Shown one piece after another: positions 22,605-34,665 of a stretch of 64,000 nucleotides of DNA. Numbering within the stretch: the first letter of the stretch is position 1; the number at the start of each line of letters is the position of its first letter. Source of the stretch: Tetradesmus obliquus. Its lineage: Eukaryota > Chlorophyta > Chlorophyceae > Sphaeropleales > Scenedesmaceae. The stretch spans positions 4,333,501 to 4,397,500 of the forward strand of contig CP126196.1 in the NCBI GenBank assembly GCA_030272155.1, read 5' to 3'. The position numbers were made by a program, and so were the translations under genes. The notes under the pieces were generated by a model that saw nothing but the letters and a program-made list of their open reading frames with translations, made no database searches and was not told where the DNA came from.

Positions 22605-24715
22605 GTGATGCAAGCTTATGTGCAGGGCAAGCAGCTACGTGCCGCCTACCTGCTGCATGTACCCTGGCAGCATCAAGCCGCACTGCCGTTACTGTTGCCA
22701 TCACTGTTGCTGGCTGAGTTGCCGCTGCCGCTGCTGCTGCTGCTGCTGCTGCCGTATCAGATCGAGCTGCGCGATGGCACGCAAGCAGAGGTGTACGAGC
22801 ATGGCATGAGCCTCAGCATTGTGGCTCTGCGCGGCAGCCTGCCGGAGCAGTGGATTGTGGAGTTCAGGTGGGCAGCTGTGTCAGTGGTGCGGTGATGTAC
22901 TGCACTGTACTGCCGCAGCCTTGGATCGTGGAATTCAGGTGCGGTTTGCTGCATTATGGGCAGCGCATGCACTGCACAGAGCTACACTGTCCTGCTGATG
23001 ACTGCGCGGCAGCCTGCCGCAGGAGTGGATCGTGGAGTTCAGGTGCGCGTGGCTGCTTGATGTCGAAGCATGTACTGCACTGTACTGCAGTGTTTTGCGC
23101 TGTGCTGCGCTGTATTGCACGGGTTGAGTTCACGGCAGGCCGCCAGAGCAGTGGATCGAAGAGTTCAGGTGACCGCCACTGCTTGATGGGACGCTACGCG
23201 AGCTTTGAGCTGGGGCAGCGCGGCCAGCTGACACCCACGTGTCACATGACATCATTACATCCCCTTGTACTTGCTGCAACTGCACCGCAGGCAGGGCCTG
23301 GGCCGCTATGCTGGCTTTGAGCTGGGGCAGCGCGGCCAGCTGACACCCACGTGTCACATGACATCATTACATCCCCTTGTATTTGCTGCAACTGCACCGC
23401 AGGCAGGGCCTGGGCCGCTATGCTGGCTTTGAGCTGAGGCAGCGCGGCCAGCTGACATGTACGCGTCACAAGACACCTGTCACGTCTCCTTGTGTTTGAT
23501 GCTACTGCAACGCAGGCAAGGGCTGGGCCGCTATGCTGGCTTCGAGCTGGGGCAGCGGGGGCAGCTGCAGGAGCTCTTTGATGAGCTGGGCAACCCAGGA
23601 GCCAAGCGCAGCGCGGGTGAGTGGCAGGCATCAAACGCATGCACGGCCTGTGGGTATATCTAAGGGCTTGTTAGTAGTGCCTCTCATTATGCGGGCAGCT
23701 GCAGGAGCTGTTTGACGAGCTGGGCAACTTGAGGGGCCAAGCGCAGCGCGACTCACATGAGTAAAGCATCCAGAAACAGCAGACTGGTCAGAAGCAAGAG
23801 CTCGGGGATAATGTGGTATTGCGTCTAGAATACGGCCAAGCGGCGCCTGCTGCAGCCAATCTCCTCAGGTGAAACCTACCGCTGCTGGCAGCAAAGTAAT
23901 CCATGCTGCCTCATCGCTGCCGCACCTCTGCAGGCAGAATTGACACAGTGGTGCTGGGCGAGAGCTGGCTCGTACTGCAGCATGACACCAAAGCCCACTG
24001 CTGTTGCACCTCTGCTGCTTGCAGGCATTGCGGACGTCGTCACGCTAGGCGACAGCTGGCTGACGCCTGCCATCCAGCGCCGGCTGATTCAGCCGATATC
24101 ATCTGCGGAGACGTACCGCTGGTGGCAGAGGTTGCCGCGGCGCTGGCAGCAGCTGGTGCGGCGCGACAGCAAGACAGGCCTGCCCAGTGAATCAGGAGAG
24201 ATCTGGGGCTGCCCTTACAGGTGGGTAGGATGTAGGGTCCTTAGTATGTTCACTAACATCTGTGTGCTGCTTTTGGGGGTGCATCGGCAGCAGCTGGTGC
24301 GGCGCGACAGCAAGACAGGCCTGCCCAGCGAATCAGGAGAGATCTGGGGCTGCCCATACAGGTTAGTAGGGTGCAGGGTCTCTATTATGTTCACTTTCTG
24401 TGTGCTGCTTTAGGGGTGCATTGGCAGCAGCTGGTGAGGCGCGACAGCAAGACTGGGCTGCCGAGTGAGGCAGGGGACATCTGGGGCTGCCCTTACAGGT
24501 GGGAGTACTGCTGAAGTCGATTTCTTGGTGCACAACCACCCCCATTGTTGTGTCTGATATTTTGTTGTTGTTATTGTTGTTGTGATGTTGTGGTTGTAAG
24601 CTGCTGGTCTGCATTCAGGCGTCTTGTCCGCTTTGGCAGCTTGGCAGCTTGGCAGCTCATAGGCTGGTCATCCTGATGGCGGCGCTTGCATTTGTTGCCA
24701 GCAGATGTAAACTCG

Positions 24716-24759
<44 letters not shown>

Positions 24760-27313
24760 AATTTTGCAGGTGGGGTGCCATGCTAGTGGCGTACAAGCGT
24801 GACCAGCTGACGCGCCACAACCGCAGCCCCATCCGCTGCTGGCCAGACCTGCTGCAGCCTGCTTTGAAGGGCCGCATTGCGTTCCCTGACAACCCTCGGG
24901 AGTTTGTGGGGATTGGGCTCAAAACCCTAGGCCACCCAGCCATAGGTAGGTTTCAAACCCTAGCTCGCACCATCTAAGATGGTGTTAGGATCCATGAACT
25001 ATCCTATCTGAAAGAAACCCTAGCTTGCAGAACTCAACCCATGGTCAGCTATCGCACTTCCTGACAACCCTCGGAAGTTTGTGGGGATCGCACTCAAAAC
25101 CCTAGGCCACCCAGCCATAGGTGGGTTTTAAAACCCTTGGCTGCAGAAGCCAAGCCACTGTTAGCTATCGCATTCCCTGACAATCCTCGGGGGTTTGCAG
25201 GCATCGCGCTCAAAACCCTAGGCCACCCAACCATAGGTAGGTTTCAATGCGAAAGCCTGCAAAACCCTAGCCATGTGTAGCTGCTGCAAAAACCCTAATG
25301 CATCAGTCAAAGGCTGCTGCGCAAGCAGTGGTGAGGCGGACACATCGCACTACAGCACCCCGCAGCAATTGCTGACACAGCTCTTGCCAGTCCACTGCCG
25401 ATGGCACCTTATCAGCTGGCTCTTGCGGCTGCTGGCCCTGCCGTTGCATGCCCGGTCCACCGGCCTGCTCTCTCTCCGTTCTGACATCTGCTGTTGCCTC
25501 TTCGCTGCCCTGCTTCAGGCTTCAATGCAACAGAGGCAGACCTCGCAGCAGCTGGATTTCATTGCTGCCGCCTCTGTCCGCCGGCCTGCTCTCGCTCCGT
25601 TCTGACACCTGCTGTGGCCTCTCTGCTGCCCTGCTTCAGGCTTCATCGCAACGGAGGCAGACCTCGCAGCAGCCGGCTTCCATCGCTCCTGCCTCCTCAG
25701 CTTGCCTGCCTACCCTCACTCTGTGCCATCTGTCGCCTACCCTCACTCTGTGCCATCTGTCGCCTACCCTCACTCTGTGCCATCTGTCGCGCCTCTGCTG
25801 CCCTGCTTCAGGCTTCAACGCGACCGAGGCCGACCTCGCAGCAGCCGGCTTTCATCACTGGTGCCAGCTCACTCACGCCGCGCCATCTGCTGCCGCCGCC
25901 TCAGCTTGCCTGCCAGCTCACTCAATGTGTGCGCTCTGCTCCTGTTGCCCCTTTGCTACCCTTCTGCAGGCTTCAACGCAACCGAGGCAGACCTCGCAGC
26001 AGCCGGCTGCGACCGAGAGGCCGTCAAATCCCACATTACGCGCCTGAAATCGCAAGCCCGGCTCTTCAGCTCCCAAGAGCACGTTCGAGCCCTCGCTGCA
26101 GGCGACGTTTGGGTCACGATCGGATCGAGTACGGACCTCGTGCCTCTGGCTGAGCGGACGCCAAGCGTCGATCTGATCGCGCCTGCGGACGGAACGAACC
26201 TGTGGGCGGACGTGTGGGTGGTGCCGGCGAATGCGGAGCACGGGCACCTGCAGTCTGGGCCGTCGCCGCTGCTGCCCAGCTGGCTGGAGTTTGGGATCAG
26301 CCCCGCCCGTGCAGACGTGCTGATGGGTTTCAAGTGAGTTGTGATGTGACTGTAGCATGATGTTGCTGGTTTGTCGAAAGAGTCATAGCACGCTCTTTTG
26401 CAGACATGCTGATGGGCTTCAGGTGATTGTTGTGTATGCGTGAGTATGTTAGTGGTTTGACGCAGCAGTACGCTTAGCCAAAGGAGCACGGGCACCTGCA
26501 GTGGGGGCCGTCGCCGCTGCTGCCCAGCCGGCTGGAGTTTGGGATCAGCCCCGCCCGTGCAGACGTGCTGATGGGTTTCAAGTGAGTGGTGTGCCCCAAT
26601 TTGTTTGCACGTGACTAAATTTGTTTGCACGTGACTAAATTTGTTTGCACGTGACTAAATTTGTTTGCACGTGACTAAATTTGTTTGCACGTGACTAAAT
26701 TTGTTTGCACGTGACTAAAATGGCACGGCTGGTGCCACCACTGATGTAGCTATGCGCCAGAAATGAGGCAGCACCGGAACCTGCAGGTGAGCGACAACTG
26801 GCAGCATACTTGGCTGCCGTGGAGCTGGTCAGCTGTTCTGGTGTCGATCTCACAGCTGAAGCGCCTTGCTGCTGCTGCCGCTGCCGCTGCCGCTGCTGCT
26901 GCTGCTGCTGCTGCTGCTGCAGGTCTGGGGCGTCACCCATTCTGCTGCCGAATGCACATGTAGAACACAAGCCAGCAGCGCTTGCAGCAGCAGCAGCCAC
27001 AGCAGCAGCGGCAGGAGCTTCTGAAGCCAGCAGCAGCAGCAGCAGCAGCAAGAAGCACAAGTGGCAGCGAGGAGGGCAGCAGCAGCAGCGCTTGCAGCAG
27101 GAGCAGCAGCTGCTGGGCCGGCTGCAGCAGCTACAGCAGCAGCAGCGGCAGCAGCAGCAGATGTTTGAGTCTGCTGCGCAGCTTAGCTTAGCAGATCTAA
27201 GGCTTGGGCAGGACAACTCATTCCTGCCGCCAGAGGTGGTACTGCAGCTGAGTGAATTCATGCTACCTGTGGATAGCAGTACGCTGGACTTCTACCGCTG
27301 GCTGCTGTCTTAG
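22109..27313 (+). CDS. PotD-like extracellular solute-binding (polyamine-binding type) protein, plastid/lumen targeted
   Basis: Seven exons keep phase to 527 residues: 22109-22357, 22761-22867, 23516-23616, 24025-24220, 24770-24945, 25970-26333 and 26923-27313. Exon 1 is a bipartite transit peptide with a twin-arginine signal (GRRAALTGAAGLAAFGQQ), pointing to the thylakoid lumen. The body follows the plant putrescine-binding-protein-like family: LPEQWIVEFR, GRYAGFELGQRGQ, VVTLGDSWLTPAIQ, GEIWGCPYRWGAMLVAYKRD, GRIAFPDNPRE, AAGDVWVTIGSSTDL, TNLWADVWVVPA and, at the end, FLPPEVVLQLSEF. Bacterial PotD captures spermidine or putrescine for an ABC importer; the ligand here is unknown. A Gln/Ser run is inserted near residues 410-460. 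Six introns carry about 17 ghost junction copies. Confidence is high for family, moderate for exact exon ends. Confidence 0.85.
22374..22600 (+). repeat. direct repeat in PotD-like intron 1
   Basis: ACACAGCCATCAGCAGCACA starts near 22377 and again near 22490, each followed by a related ~90-bp segment; the second ends in a CAG run. Confidence 0.7.
22916..23171 (+). repeat. three ghost copies of PotD-like exon 2 end with donor
   Basis: TGGATYGTGGARTTCAG|GT-type segments recur at about 22922, 23027 and 23152 after the true exon end at 22867, each repeating the WIVEFR donor edge. Confidence 0.8.
23172..23515 (+). repeat. three ghost copies of PotD-like exon 3 start with acceptor
   Basis: The GGCCGCTATGCTGGCTTTGA edge recurs at about 23190 (partial), 23297 and 23413 before the real exon 3 at 23516. 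The ~110-bp units share the intronic segment CACGTGTCACATGACATC and a CCGCAG acceptor. Confidence 0.85.
23692..23760 (+). repeat. ghost copy of PotD-like exon 3 end
   Basis: GGCAGCTGCAGGAGCTGTTT and the following bases repeat the exon 3 end (QLQELFDELGN), with a small change before the former donor. Confidence 0.75.
23932..23984 (+). repeat. ghost copy of PotD-like exon 4 start
   Basis: CTGCAG|GCAGAATTGACAC encodes GRIDTVVLGESWL, a diverged copy of the true start GIADVVTLGDSWL at 24025. Confidence 0.7.
24286..24503 (+). repeat. two ghost copies of PotD-like exon 4 end with donor
   Basis: The ~75-bp edge encoding QQLVRRDSKTGLP ... WGCPYR and its TACAG|GT donor, true end at 24220, recurs at about 24288-24361 and 24425-24499. 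Both copies stay open. Confidence 0.9.
25046..25244 (+). repeat. two ghost copies of PotD-like exon 5 end with donor
   Basis: Segments ending CTAGGCCACCCARCCATAG|GT at about 25121 and 25235 repeat the exon 5 edge that truly ends at 24945. Confidence 0.85.
25514..25860 (+). repeat. three ghost copies of PotD-like exon 6 start with acceptor
   Basis: CTTCAG|GCTTC...GCAACAGAGGCAGACCTC recurs at about 25517, 25637 and 25808 before the true exon 6 at 25970, each encoding GF-[NI]-ATEADLAAAG-like sequence. A short triplicated TACCCTCACTCTGTGCCATC run lies between copies two and three. Confidence 0.9.
26400..26588 (+). repeat. ghost copies of PotD-like exon 6 end with donor
   Basis: A ~100-bp copy at about 26487-26588 and a shorter one at about 26400-26425 repeat the edge ending GACGTGCTGATGGGTTTCAA|GTGAGT, true end at 26333. 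Confidence 0.85.
26601..26720 (+). repeat. 20-bp tandem repeat, six copies, each with a G-box
   Basis: TTGTTTGCACGTGACTAAAT is repeated six times with almost no divergence in intron 6 of the PotD-like gene. Each unit holds a palindromic CACGTG core. Confidence 0.95.
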
Positions 27314-27581
27314 CAGCACTGTGGTTCAATCGGCAATTGGCAGCAGCACTCTGTGCCGACGCTGCTGAAAGGGCACTGGCAGCAGCAGGCTGGAATTCTA
27401 CCGTTGTCTGCTGTCTTTTGTTCATCCTGAAAGCATATGGCAACGAAAGTCAGTGCCGCCAGCTGTTGAAAGGCTGGTAGCAGCTGCAAGCTGCCTGTGT
27501 ATGTATCCTGAGACTGATGCAGGGCTTGCCAGGGCTGTGTGCCGCCTGCATTGATTGCGCTGAGCGCGGCTTCGCGCACTG

Positions 27582-27586
27582 TGTAA
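27582..27586 (+). promoter_or_regulatory. possible TGTAA poly(A) signal of the PotD-like gene
   Basis: TGTAA occurs about 270 bases past the stop codon at 27313. The motif fits algal usage but is short. Confidence 0.35.
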
Positions 27587-28535
27587 CAATCCCTTCGTGG
27601 TGTCACATGTCATGCTAAGAGGAATTGGTGCCGTGGTCCTGAGCATTGGCTGTGGCCAGTCACTGAGTGAGCACCAATGGGGATACACAATCCACATCAG
27701 CTGCAACTATATACGTCACCATTATTCTAGTCATCAATAACAGCAAACCACACCATGCCTTTATTGTTTGTGCAGACCATATGCAGGAGGGAGAAAGTGA
27801 TGCAAAATGTATTGCAATGTAATTCCTGCAACTGATACGCTAGCCGGAGTCCCGCCCACCTTCAGAACAGAAGGTCTAGACCCAAACGCATGCAGAGCAA
27901 ACTTCATGCTGCGCAGATCACCAGGTGCAAATGACTTATCCCAGCATTCAGCAATGCAAGCTTACTGCCAAAGCAAGCCGGCAACTTAGACCTTAGATTT
28001 ATCCATACATACAGATGCTGGCATGTGAAGTGCAGTCATCATGGGATCAAACCATGATTATTTGATGCCGCAAAAGGTAAAACTTCCGCAACAGGTAAAA
28101 TTTCCTCTACCGTACTGCTGCTGGTCTGCTGGGCCATAGGTTGGGGCCTGCTGCTGCTGTCAATGCTGCCAATGCAAGTCATGGAGTCAATGATGCATTG
28201 ATCAAGCAGGCCGTCTTGATAAAGAGCACCCATGGCCAGCTGCTCGACGAAAAATAAGCAGCTTCTGCTGTCAGATTCACCCAGCCATATCACATGCAGT
28301 ACGCTCTACCAGCTAACTTGAGGGATTGAAATATTCATCACAGCTGTGCATGCTGTCTTCTGGTTTCTTTGCTGATGCCGAGCCTGCAGAATGCTTCAAA
28401 ATCATCCACCTATGCAGTAGGCTTCATGCCAGCAATGTCATGTTGTGGTGGTACCAGGTATGATCCTGCTGCAAGCCTGCTGCAGGCACGGCACACCCCA
28501 AAAATGACGTGCAAAATCCCGCAGGACGTTAGGCA

Positions 28536-29190
<655 letters not shown>

Positions 29191-29692
29191 AAATCAAGCT
29201 GTGTCTGAAGGCCTCTGCACACCACATGCATCATCATGCCTGTGATGCATAATGCACCATCAGCGTATGATCAACCAAGCCGTAGTGTTTAAACACGGCA
29301 CTGGCCCCTCTGGAGCGCAACCCAGGCATTATGCATCATGCGTGTCCTGCATGATGCTGCACCAGCAAACCACCAACCAAGCCATTGCAATGACAGCATT
29401 GGCCTCGCAAACCTTTGTAGCGAAACACAACCATTGTGCATCATGCTTCATGGGAGTGCTGCATGGCCCATGCATGGTGCATGATGCACTCAGGAGATAG
29501 AGCAGCGTTCGTCTACTGCTCGCAGCATGATGCAACCTGCAGATGCATACAATGATGGACCTGCTTCAAATTGCCACATATCACTAAACTTCTCCATCCA
29601 TGATCCGAAAAAACACATGCTGCTATGCATTTCTGCTGTAACTGCGACTGCAAAACATTTACCCAACAGCGCACAGCATTTCTTTGCAGAGC

Positions 29693-30559
29693 CTACGGCT
29701 CCCACACAAAGCGGCAGCTCCTGCCACCCTCCCACCCCCACAGCCGCCCCTGCCTGTCAGCCACCGAAGTGAACACAGTCGGCGCCTGACCACAGCCAGG
29801 GGCCTCCCCCCAATTCAGCTGCTGCTCCATCTGCTGCTGCTGCTGCTGCTGCCAACTTTCAGCCTGCGCTGCAGCAACTTCAGCCGGCATGGGGCTCCTG
29901 AATGCGCAGCTGCGGCCATTCTGCCAGCCCCATAAGTTCCCTTGCAGATCTGCCACGCTGTTTGCATCTGCTGCAAGACCGATGCAAGCCTTGGCAGTCT
30001 GCCAAGTCTGCATAACAGGCTCCATTTGTACTTCCTTTTGTACTTTTTTGCCATCTTTTGTAGCAATTGTCTTGCTCGGCTGGCGGAATGCACAGCTGGC
30101 ATCTCCCTCCCAGCCCCACAGCCGCCCCTCGGAGTCAGGATCGCTGTTTGACGCATCTGCAAATGCCTTACAGGTCGGGGCACCAGCCCACGTCACTGCT
30201 ACTGCAGCTGTCTTGTCATTAACAGCAATTGTTCTGTTGTTATTGTTTGCAGGAAGAGCTGCAACAGGGCTTTGGGAGGGTTTAGGCGGCACTGCAGGTG
30301 CCCACGTGCCTGTTGCTGCTGGTGTTGCCGGCAGTGCAACAGTGTCCAGTGGCAGGGGTTTAGGAGCAGCCTTGGAACGCGGCTTGGGTTTAGGCTTTAG
30401 CACTCCGTTTGGTGGTAGCGGCGGCCCGATTGTCTTCTCCTGCTTGAAGGCCTTCTTGTTTGAGGACTGTTGCTGCTGTTGGTCTTGCTTGAGAGGTAAC
30501 GAAACAGCAGGGACCGGGACGGCAAGTGGTGCAGCAGAAGGGCGTGCAGGCTTTGCTGC

Positions 30560-30591
<32 letters not shown>

Positions 30592-30760
30592 GTGCGGCTG
30601 GTGCATCCGCTGCCACATTTGCTGCAGGGGGTAGGGTTTGCACAACCACTGGAACCTCCAGTGGTGCTGGCGAGCTGCTGCTGCTGCTGCTGCCAGCTGG
30701 CATCGCTTTACCTTCTGCTGCTGGTAGCGCCCTTGCTGTTACTGCCACTGCAGGGATATC

Positions 30761-30802
<42 letters not shown>

Positions 30803-30996
30803 ATCTGCATTCTCCACCAGCCGTGCTTCCTCAACTGTCACCGGCACACCAAACAGGTCACTCAGAGGACCGGACAAAACATCGCTGGAATGCTGCGTCA
30901 CTTTGTCTATCAGCTGCATCTTTGCTGCCGGATCCTGCGGCTCAGGCACTGAAAAGGCAGTGCTGAGAGTGGCAGTCTGAGGCCAGGAGGAAGGTT

Positions 30997-31027
<31 letters not shown>

Positions 31028-31101
31028 AAAAGGAGCTAGCAAGCTCCTGCGGCGCCGGGAAGGCTGCACTGCACTGCTGCCGGTGCTACTTGCACTGCTG
31101 C

Positions 31102-31142
<41 letters not shown>

Positions 31143-32154
31143 ACAGGAGCCAGCAAGCTCCTGCGGCGCCGGGAAGGCAGCACTGCACTGCTGCCGGTGC
31201 TCTTTGCAGTGCTGCTGCTGCTGGTGGTGGTGCTAGGGGTGGGGTTTGAGGGGCCCTTGCATTTGACGCTTGAGATGTGTATGTCACTGGACTTGATGCC
31301 AAGTGCTTTGCTGTAGGAGTCTGACAGCACCTGAGTGAATGCAGCCAGTGGCTGCAGGTGGTTGGCATTGCAGTTGTGGCATTGATAGGCAGCAAGAAAA
31401 AAGCAGGGCAGAGCAGCCAGCGTCAGCAAGAACATACCAATGTGACTGCTTGGTGGTGTGGTTGAACTCAGGCTGTTGCTGCTGGTGCTTCTGATGCAGC
31501 TGCCACAACAATGTAAAATCAAATGTGCAAAGAAGCAGCAGAGTTTGGTGTGTCAACATGGCAGAAGCAACGCACAAGACAGTAGTCGAACGCGCACACG
31601 CTGCCACAAGCATGCATTCTAACCTTTGCAAAACACCAATGGCATAGCACTCACCACAGGCGCTCCAGAATCACTCCGGATCCCGCCAGCACTCCCTGCT
31701 TCTCCCTCTTTGCTGGTCAGCCTGCTGCAGCTGCTGCCATCTGCAGCATCACTTGGCACCGTCACATCCACAGCAAACAGCAGCTCTGGCGCTGCTGCTG
31801 CAGCAGCAGCAACAGCAGAGCCAGGCCTATGCTTCACTGCCTGCCAGATGCCAACCCCCACTCCACCCATCACCAGCAATGCTAGCAACGCAAGCAGCAC
31901 TGCAACCGGCCCTCTGCAAATGCGCTTGGAGGGTCGTCTCTTTGCTGCCGCACTGTCACCTGCTGCTGCTGCTGATGCTGTTGCTGCTTCTGGCGGCTGT
32001 TTAGCGTCTGCTGCTGCTGCTGATTTCGCTTTGCTGGGGCTTGCTGTTGATGCTGCAGGTGTTGCTGGGGATCCTGGGGGGCTGAAAACCTCTTCCTGGT
32101 CCTTGTCAGGATTGCTGCTGTCGCTGACACGCCACTGCCTCGCATAATGCACGC
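29693..32154 (-). CDS. single-pass membrane protein with three C-terminal LWGW-Cys repeats
   Basis: Exons 31655-32154 and 29693-31351 join in phase; a further 5' exon with the start is not found. The first exon has a basic cytosolic segment (KRRPSKR) and one transmembrane helix (VAVLLALLALLVMGGVGVGI), so the rest should face outside or a lumen. Next comes a region like those in algal wall proteins: FAVDVTVPSD, then LSDSYSKALGIKSSDIHIS, then a duplicated SRRRRSLLAP block. A Pro/Ala/Lys-rich linker follows. The C-terminus has three ~40-residue repeats of the form W-x2-A-x2-C ... D-x2-G-x-LWGW-x2-G-x-SC-x-F, each with two Cys. I do not know the family name or function. A cell-surface or wall-associated role is inferred. 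Confidence 0.7.
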
Positions 32155-32307
32155 CTGCAGACAGCAGAAAAAGGGCTATGCTGTCAGTGCAGAGGAGCAT
32201 ATGCTGCATGTGTGGTTGTTGTGGCCGTCACTGGCGTCTAACAAACGCACATGATGCACACCTGCACGCAACATACAGCAAGATTTGCCAGCAGTGCAGT
32301 ATGTGGG

Positions 32308-32401
32308 TGGCTGGGGATCCTGGAGGGCTGAAAACCTCTTCCTGGTCCCTGTCAGGACTGCTGCTGTCGCTGACACGCCACTGCCTTGCATAATGCACGC
32401 C
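32308..32401 (-). repeat. ghost copy of first known exon start of the triple-repeat gene
   Basis: About 95 bases repeat the exon edge at 32060-32154 (HYARQWRVSDSS ... DQEEVFSPPGSPAT), with a few substitutions such as N to S and K to R. Confidence 0.85.
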
Positions 32402-32733
32402 ACAAAACACAATAGCAGGATAGCAGCAGAACGTATGGTGAGTGTTTGTTGTTGCTGCTGTTGCTGATGTGCCGATGCTTTCTAGTCCAGTGCAAACGTG
32501 CAGAGTACCCGGCTCAAGATCGAATCAGGATGGCTTATGCACAGCGCTTTGAACCTACCATCTCCATGCTTCACTTGCACTGGATCAGCACAGACGTTGG
32601 TGCACAGTACATCCCATACAGTCAACCCACCCTGCACACACCAGCAGTGCTGCATCTCAACTGGTGCAGTGCTGATTTTCATATGCTGGACATCGTGTCT
32701 AGTTAGATGAGCCATCATGAGCGATGGCTCATC

Positions 32734-33040
32734 TCACACAACACTTTTCGACACCACATCAAAGCTTGAAATCAGCAGTGCCTCATCCGCACCTGCTGCA
32801 GAGCGTGGCGAGAGTGCCCTCTCAGGGGTAGCCCCACCCCCACTGCTACCGCCAGCCCTAGTCCTGCGCCGAGGCTGCGCCACTGCTGCTGCTGTTGCTG
32901 CCGCACCTCCGCTGCTGCGCTGCAGCTCAGCAGGTGCTGCCCTGCTGCTGCTGTCGGCAGTTGCTGCTGCTGCTGCTTGCCACCACTTGGAGTTTGGCTG
33001 CTGCCGCACTTCACTTTGCCTCCCGCTGCTGCTGCTGCTG

Positions 33041-33077
<37 letters not shown>

Positions 33078-33554
33078 TCTCGTCACGCCCAGCTGCCAGC
33101 ATGTTCACGCCTACTGCTGTAGCAGACACAGCTGACATGCGCCGCTCTCCAGGTTGCAGCAGCGTGGTCGCATGGAGTGATCCACCAAAGCTGACATTTA
33201 CTGTTGGGGGCTCGCTCATTTCAGCATCAACAGCACCCACTGCTGCTGCTGCTGCTGCTGCCGCCGCTGCTGCTGCTGCTGCAGCATCGTCTGCATCCTG
33301 CAGCAAGTTTGCTGAGTTGTTCTGGGAGCTCAGGGCAGGGCTTCTGCTAGCTGCTACGCTGCGAGGTGTGCCGGCAGGAGCTAACCCAAAAGGCAGCAGC
33401 GTCTGCGGCATCGGCAGCAGATCACTGCTACTTTGAGATGAGGCAGCTGCAGCAGCAGCTGGACTGGTGCTGCTACTGTGTGCAGCAAGCAGTGGCGGCA
33501 CTTGCCTGAAGGCAGCGCTAGTACCTCTGACACCTGAATGTACAGCAGCAGGGT

Positions 33555-33585
<31 letters not shown>

Positions 33586-33663
33586 TTCCGTTGACAGCAA
33601 CGCTGGTGTTGATGTCGGTGCAGGCCACCAACCCTGCTCATCTCCTCCTCCTCCTACTCCTGG

Positions 33664-33694
<31 letters not shown>

Positions 33695-34295
33695 GCTGCT
33701 GCTGGTACGGGCCTGTATGAGATAAACCCTTCATCCTGCTCTTCTTCTTCTTCCTGTTGAAGTTCAGCAGGCAGGGCCCCCCCCGCACTTGCAAGTGACA
33801 ACCAGGAATGGGCTGCCTCAGCTCCACCTGCTGCTGCTGCCACTGCCTCAACAGTAGAGCCCAGCCACTCATCCACATCACTCGACACGCGGTACTGCTG
33901 CCGGCCGCGCCGCTGCTGCTGCTGCTGCTGCTGTTGGGGTGATCCAGTCAGACGGTATGCTGACTGCTGGGATCTGCTGCTGTGTGGGCTGCCGCTGTGG
34001 TTGCTGCCGCTGCGCTGTGACGCGATTGGGGTGCCTGGCTGCTCAGGTGCTGTATCTGCGGCTCTGCTGAGCAGCTTGCTGCTAGAAACTGCTGTCTGGT
34101 AGCTTCCTGATGCACTCGTTTGACTTGTTTGACTTGTTTGACTGGCTGTTCGAGCATGATGGGAGCCTTTTCTGCGGCTGGATGATTTTGATGCAGCAGT
34201 GTGGTAGCTGCTGCTGGATGTACTGCCAGTGCTTGTACTGCTGTACTGCTTTGAGGCAGGGTTTGGTGAAGCTGTGTAGGAGCTCCTTCCAGGGC

Positions 34296-34335
<40 letters not shown>

Positions 34336-34614
34336 AGGTTTGCCGGGTTTCATTTGGGCGTATTTGATGCCCTTGCTGCTGCTGGCGCTGCTGCTGGAGG
34401 CATGTGCGGCAGCAGACTGTTGCAGCGCTGCTGCTGTGCTGGGCACAACTCTAGTTGGTGAGCGAGCTCTGCGGGTGTGGGGCTGTGGCGAGGCAGCTCT
34501 GCGGGCTGGTGCTGCTGCTGCAGGGGGTGATTTTTGGGTCTGTGTGGCATGACTGGGGCTGCTGCTACCTGTTTTGAGGGCAGAGTACCCAGCTTGACGT
34601 GCCAGCTGCTGCTG

Positions 34615-34648
<34 letters not shown>

Positions 34649-34665
34649 ATGCTGGTTTGCTGCAT
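32734..34665 (-). CDS. 643-residue low-complexity protein of unknown function
   Basis: A single uninterrupted frame begins with an ATG at 34665 that reads into a Gln run. The protein is mostly Ser, Ala and Gln runs. It has basic Ser-Pro segments near the start (RRAASPQPHTRRARSPTR), a triple SQT repeat, and islands with more normal composition: SSDVDEWLGSTVEAV, an acidic EEEEEQDEGFISYRPV stretch, EMSEPPTVNVSFGGSLHATT and EALLISSFDVVSKSVV at the end. No domain is recognised. The scattered non-repetitive islands held in one frame argue that it is real. It probably acts as a disordered, phosphorylatable protein; that is inference. Confidence 0.6.

Noticed and set aside
26601-26720. Possible CRISPR-like array (six 20-bp repeats)
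   Set aside because: The repeats are contiguous with no spacers and the locus is an intron of a nuclear eukaryotic gene.
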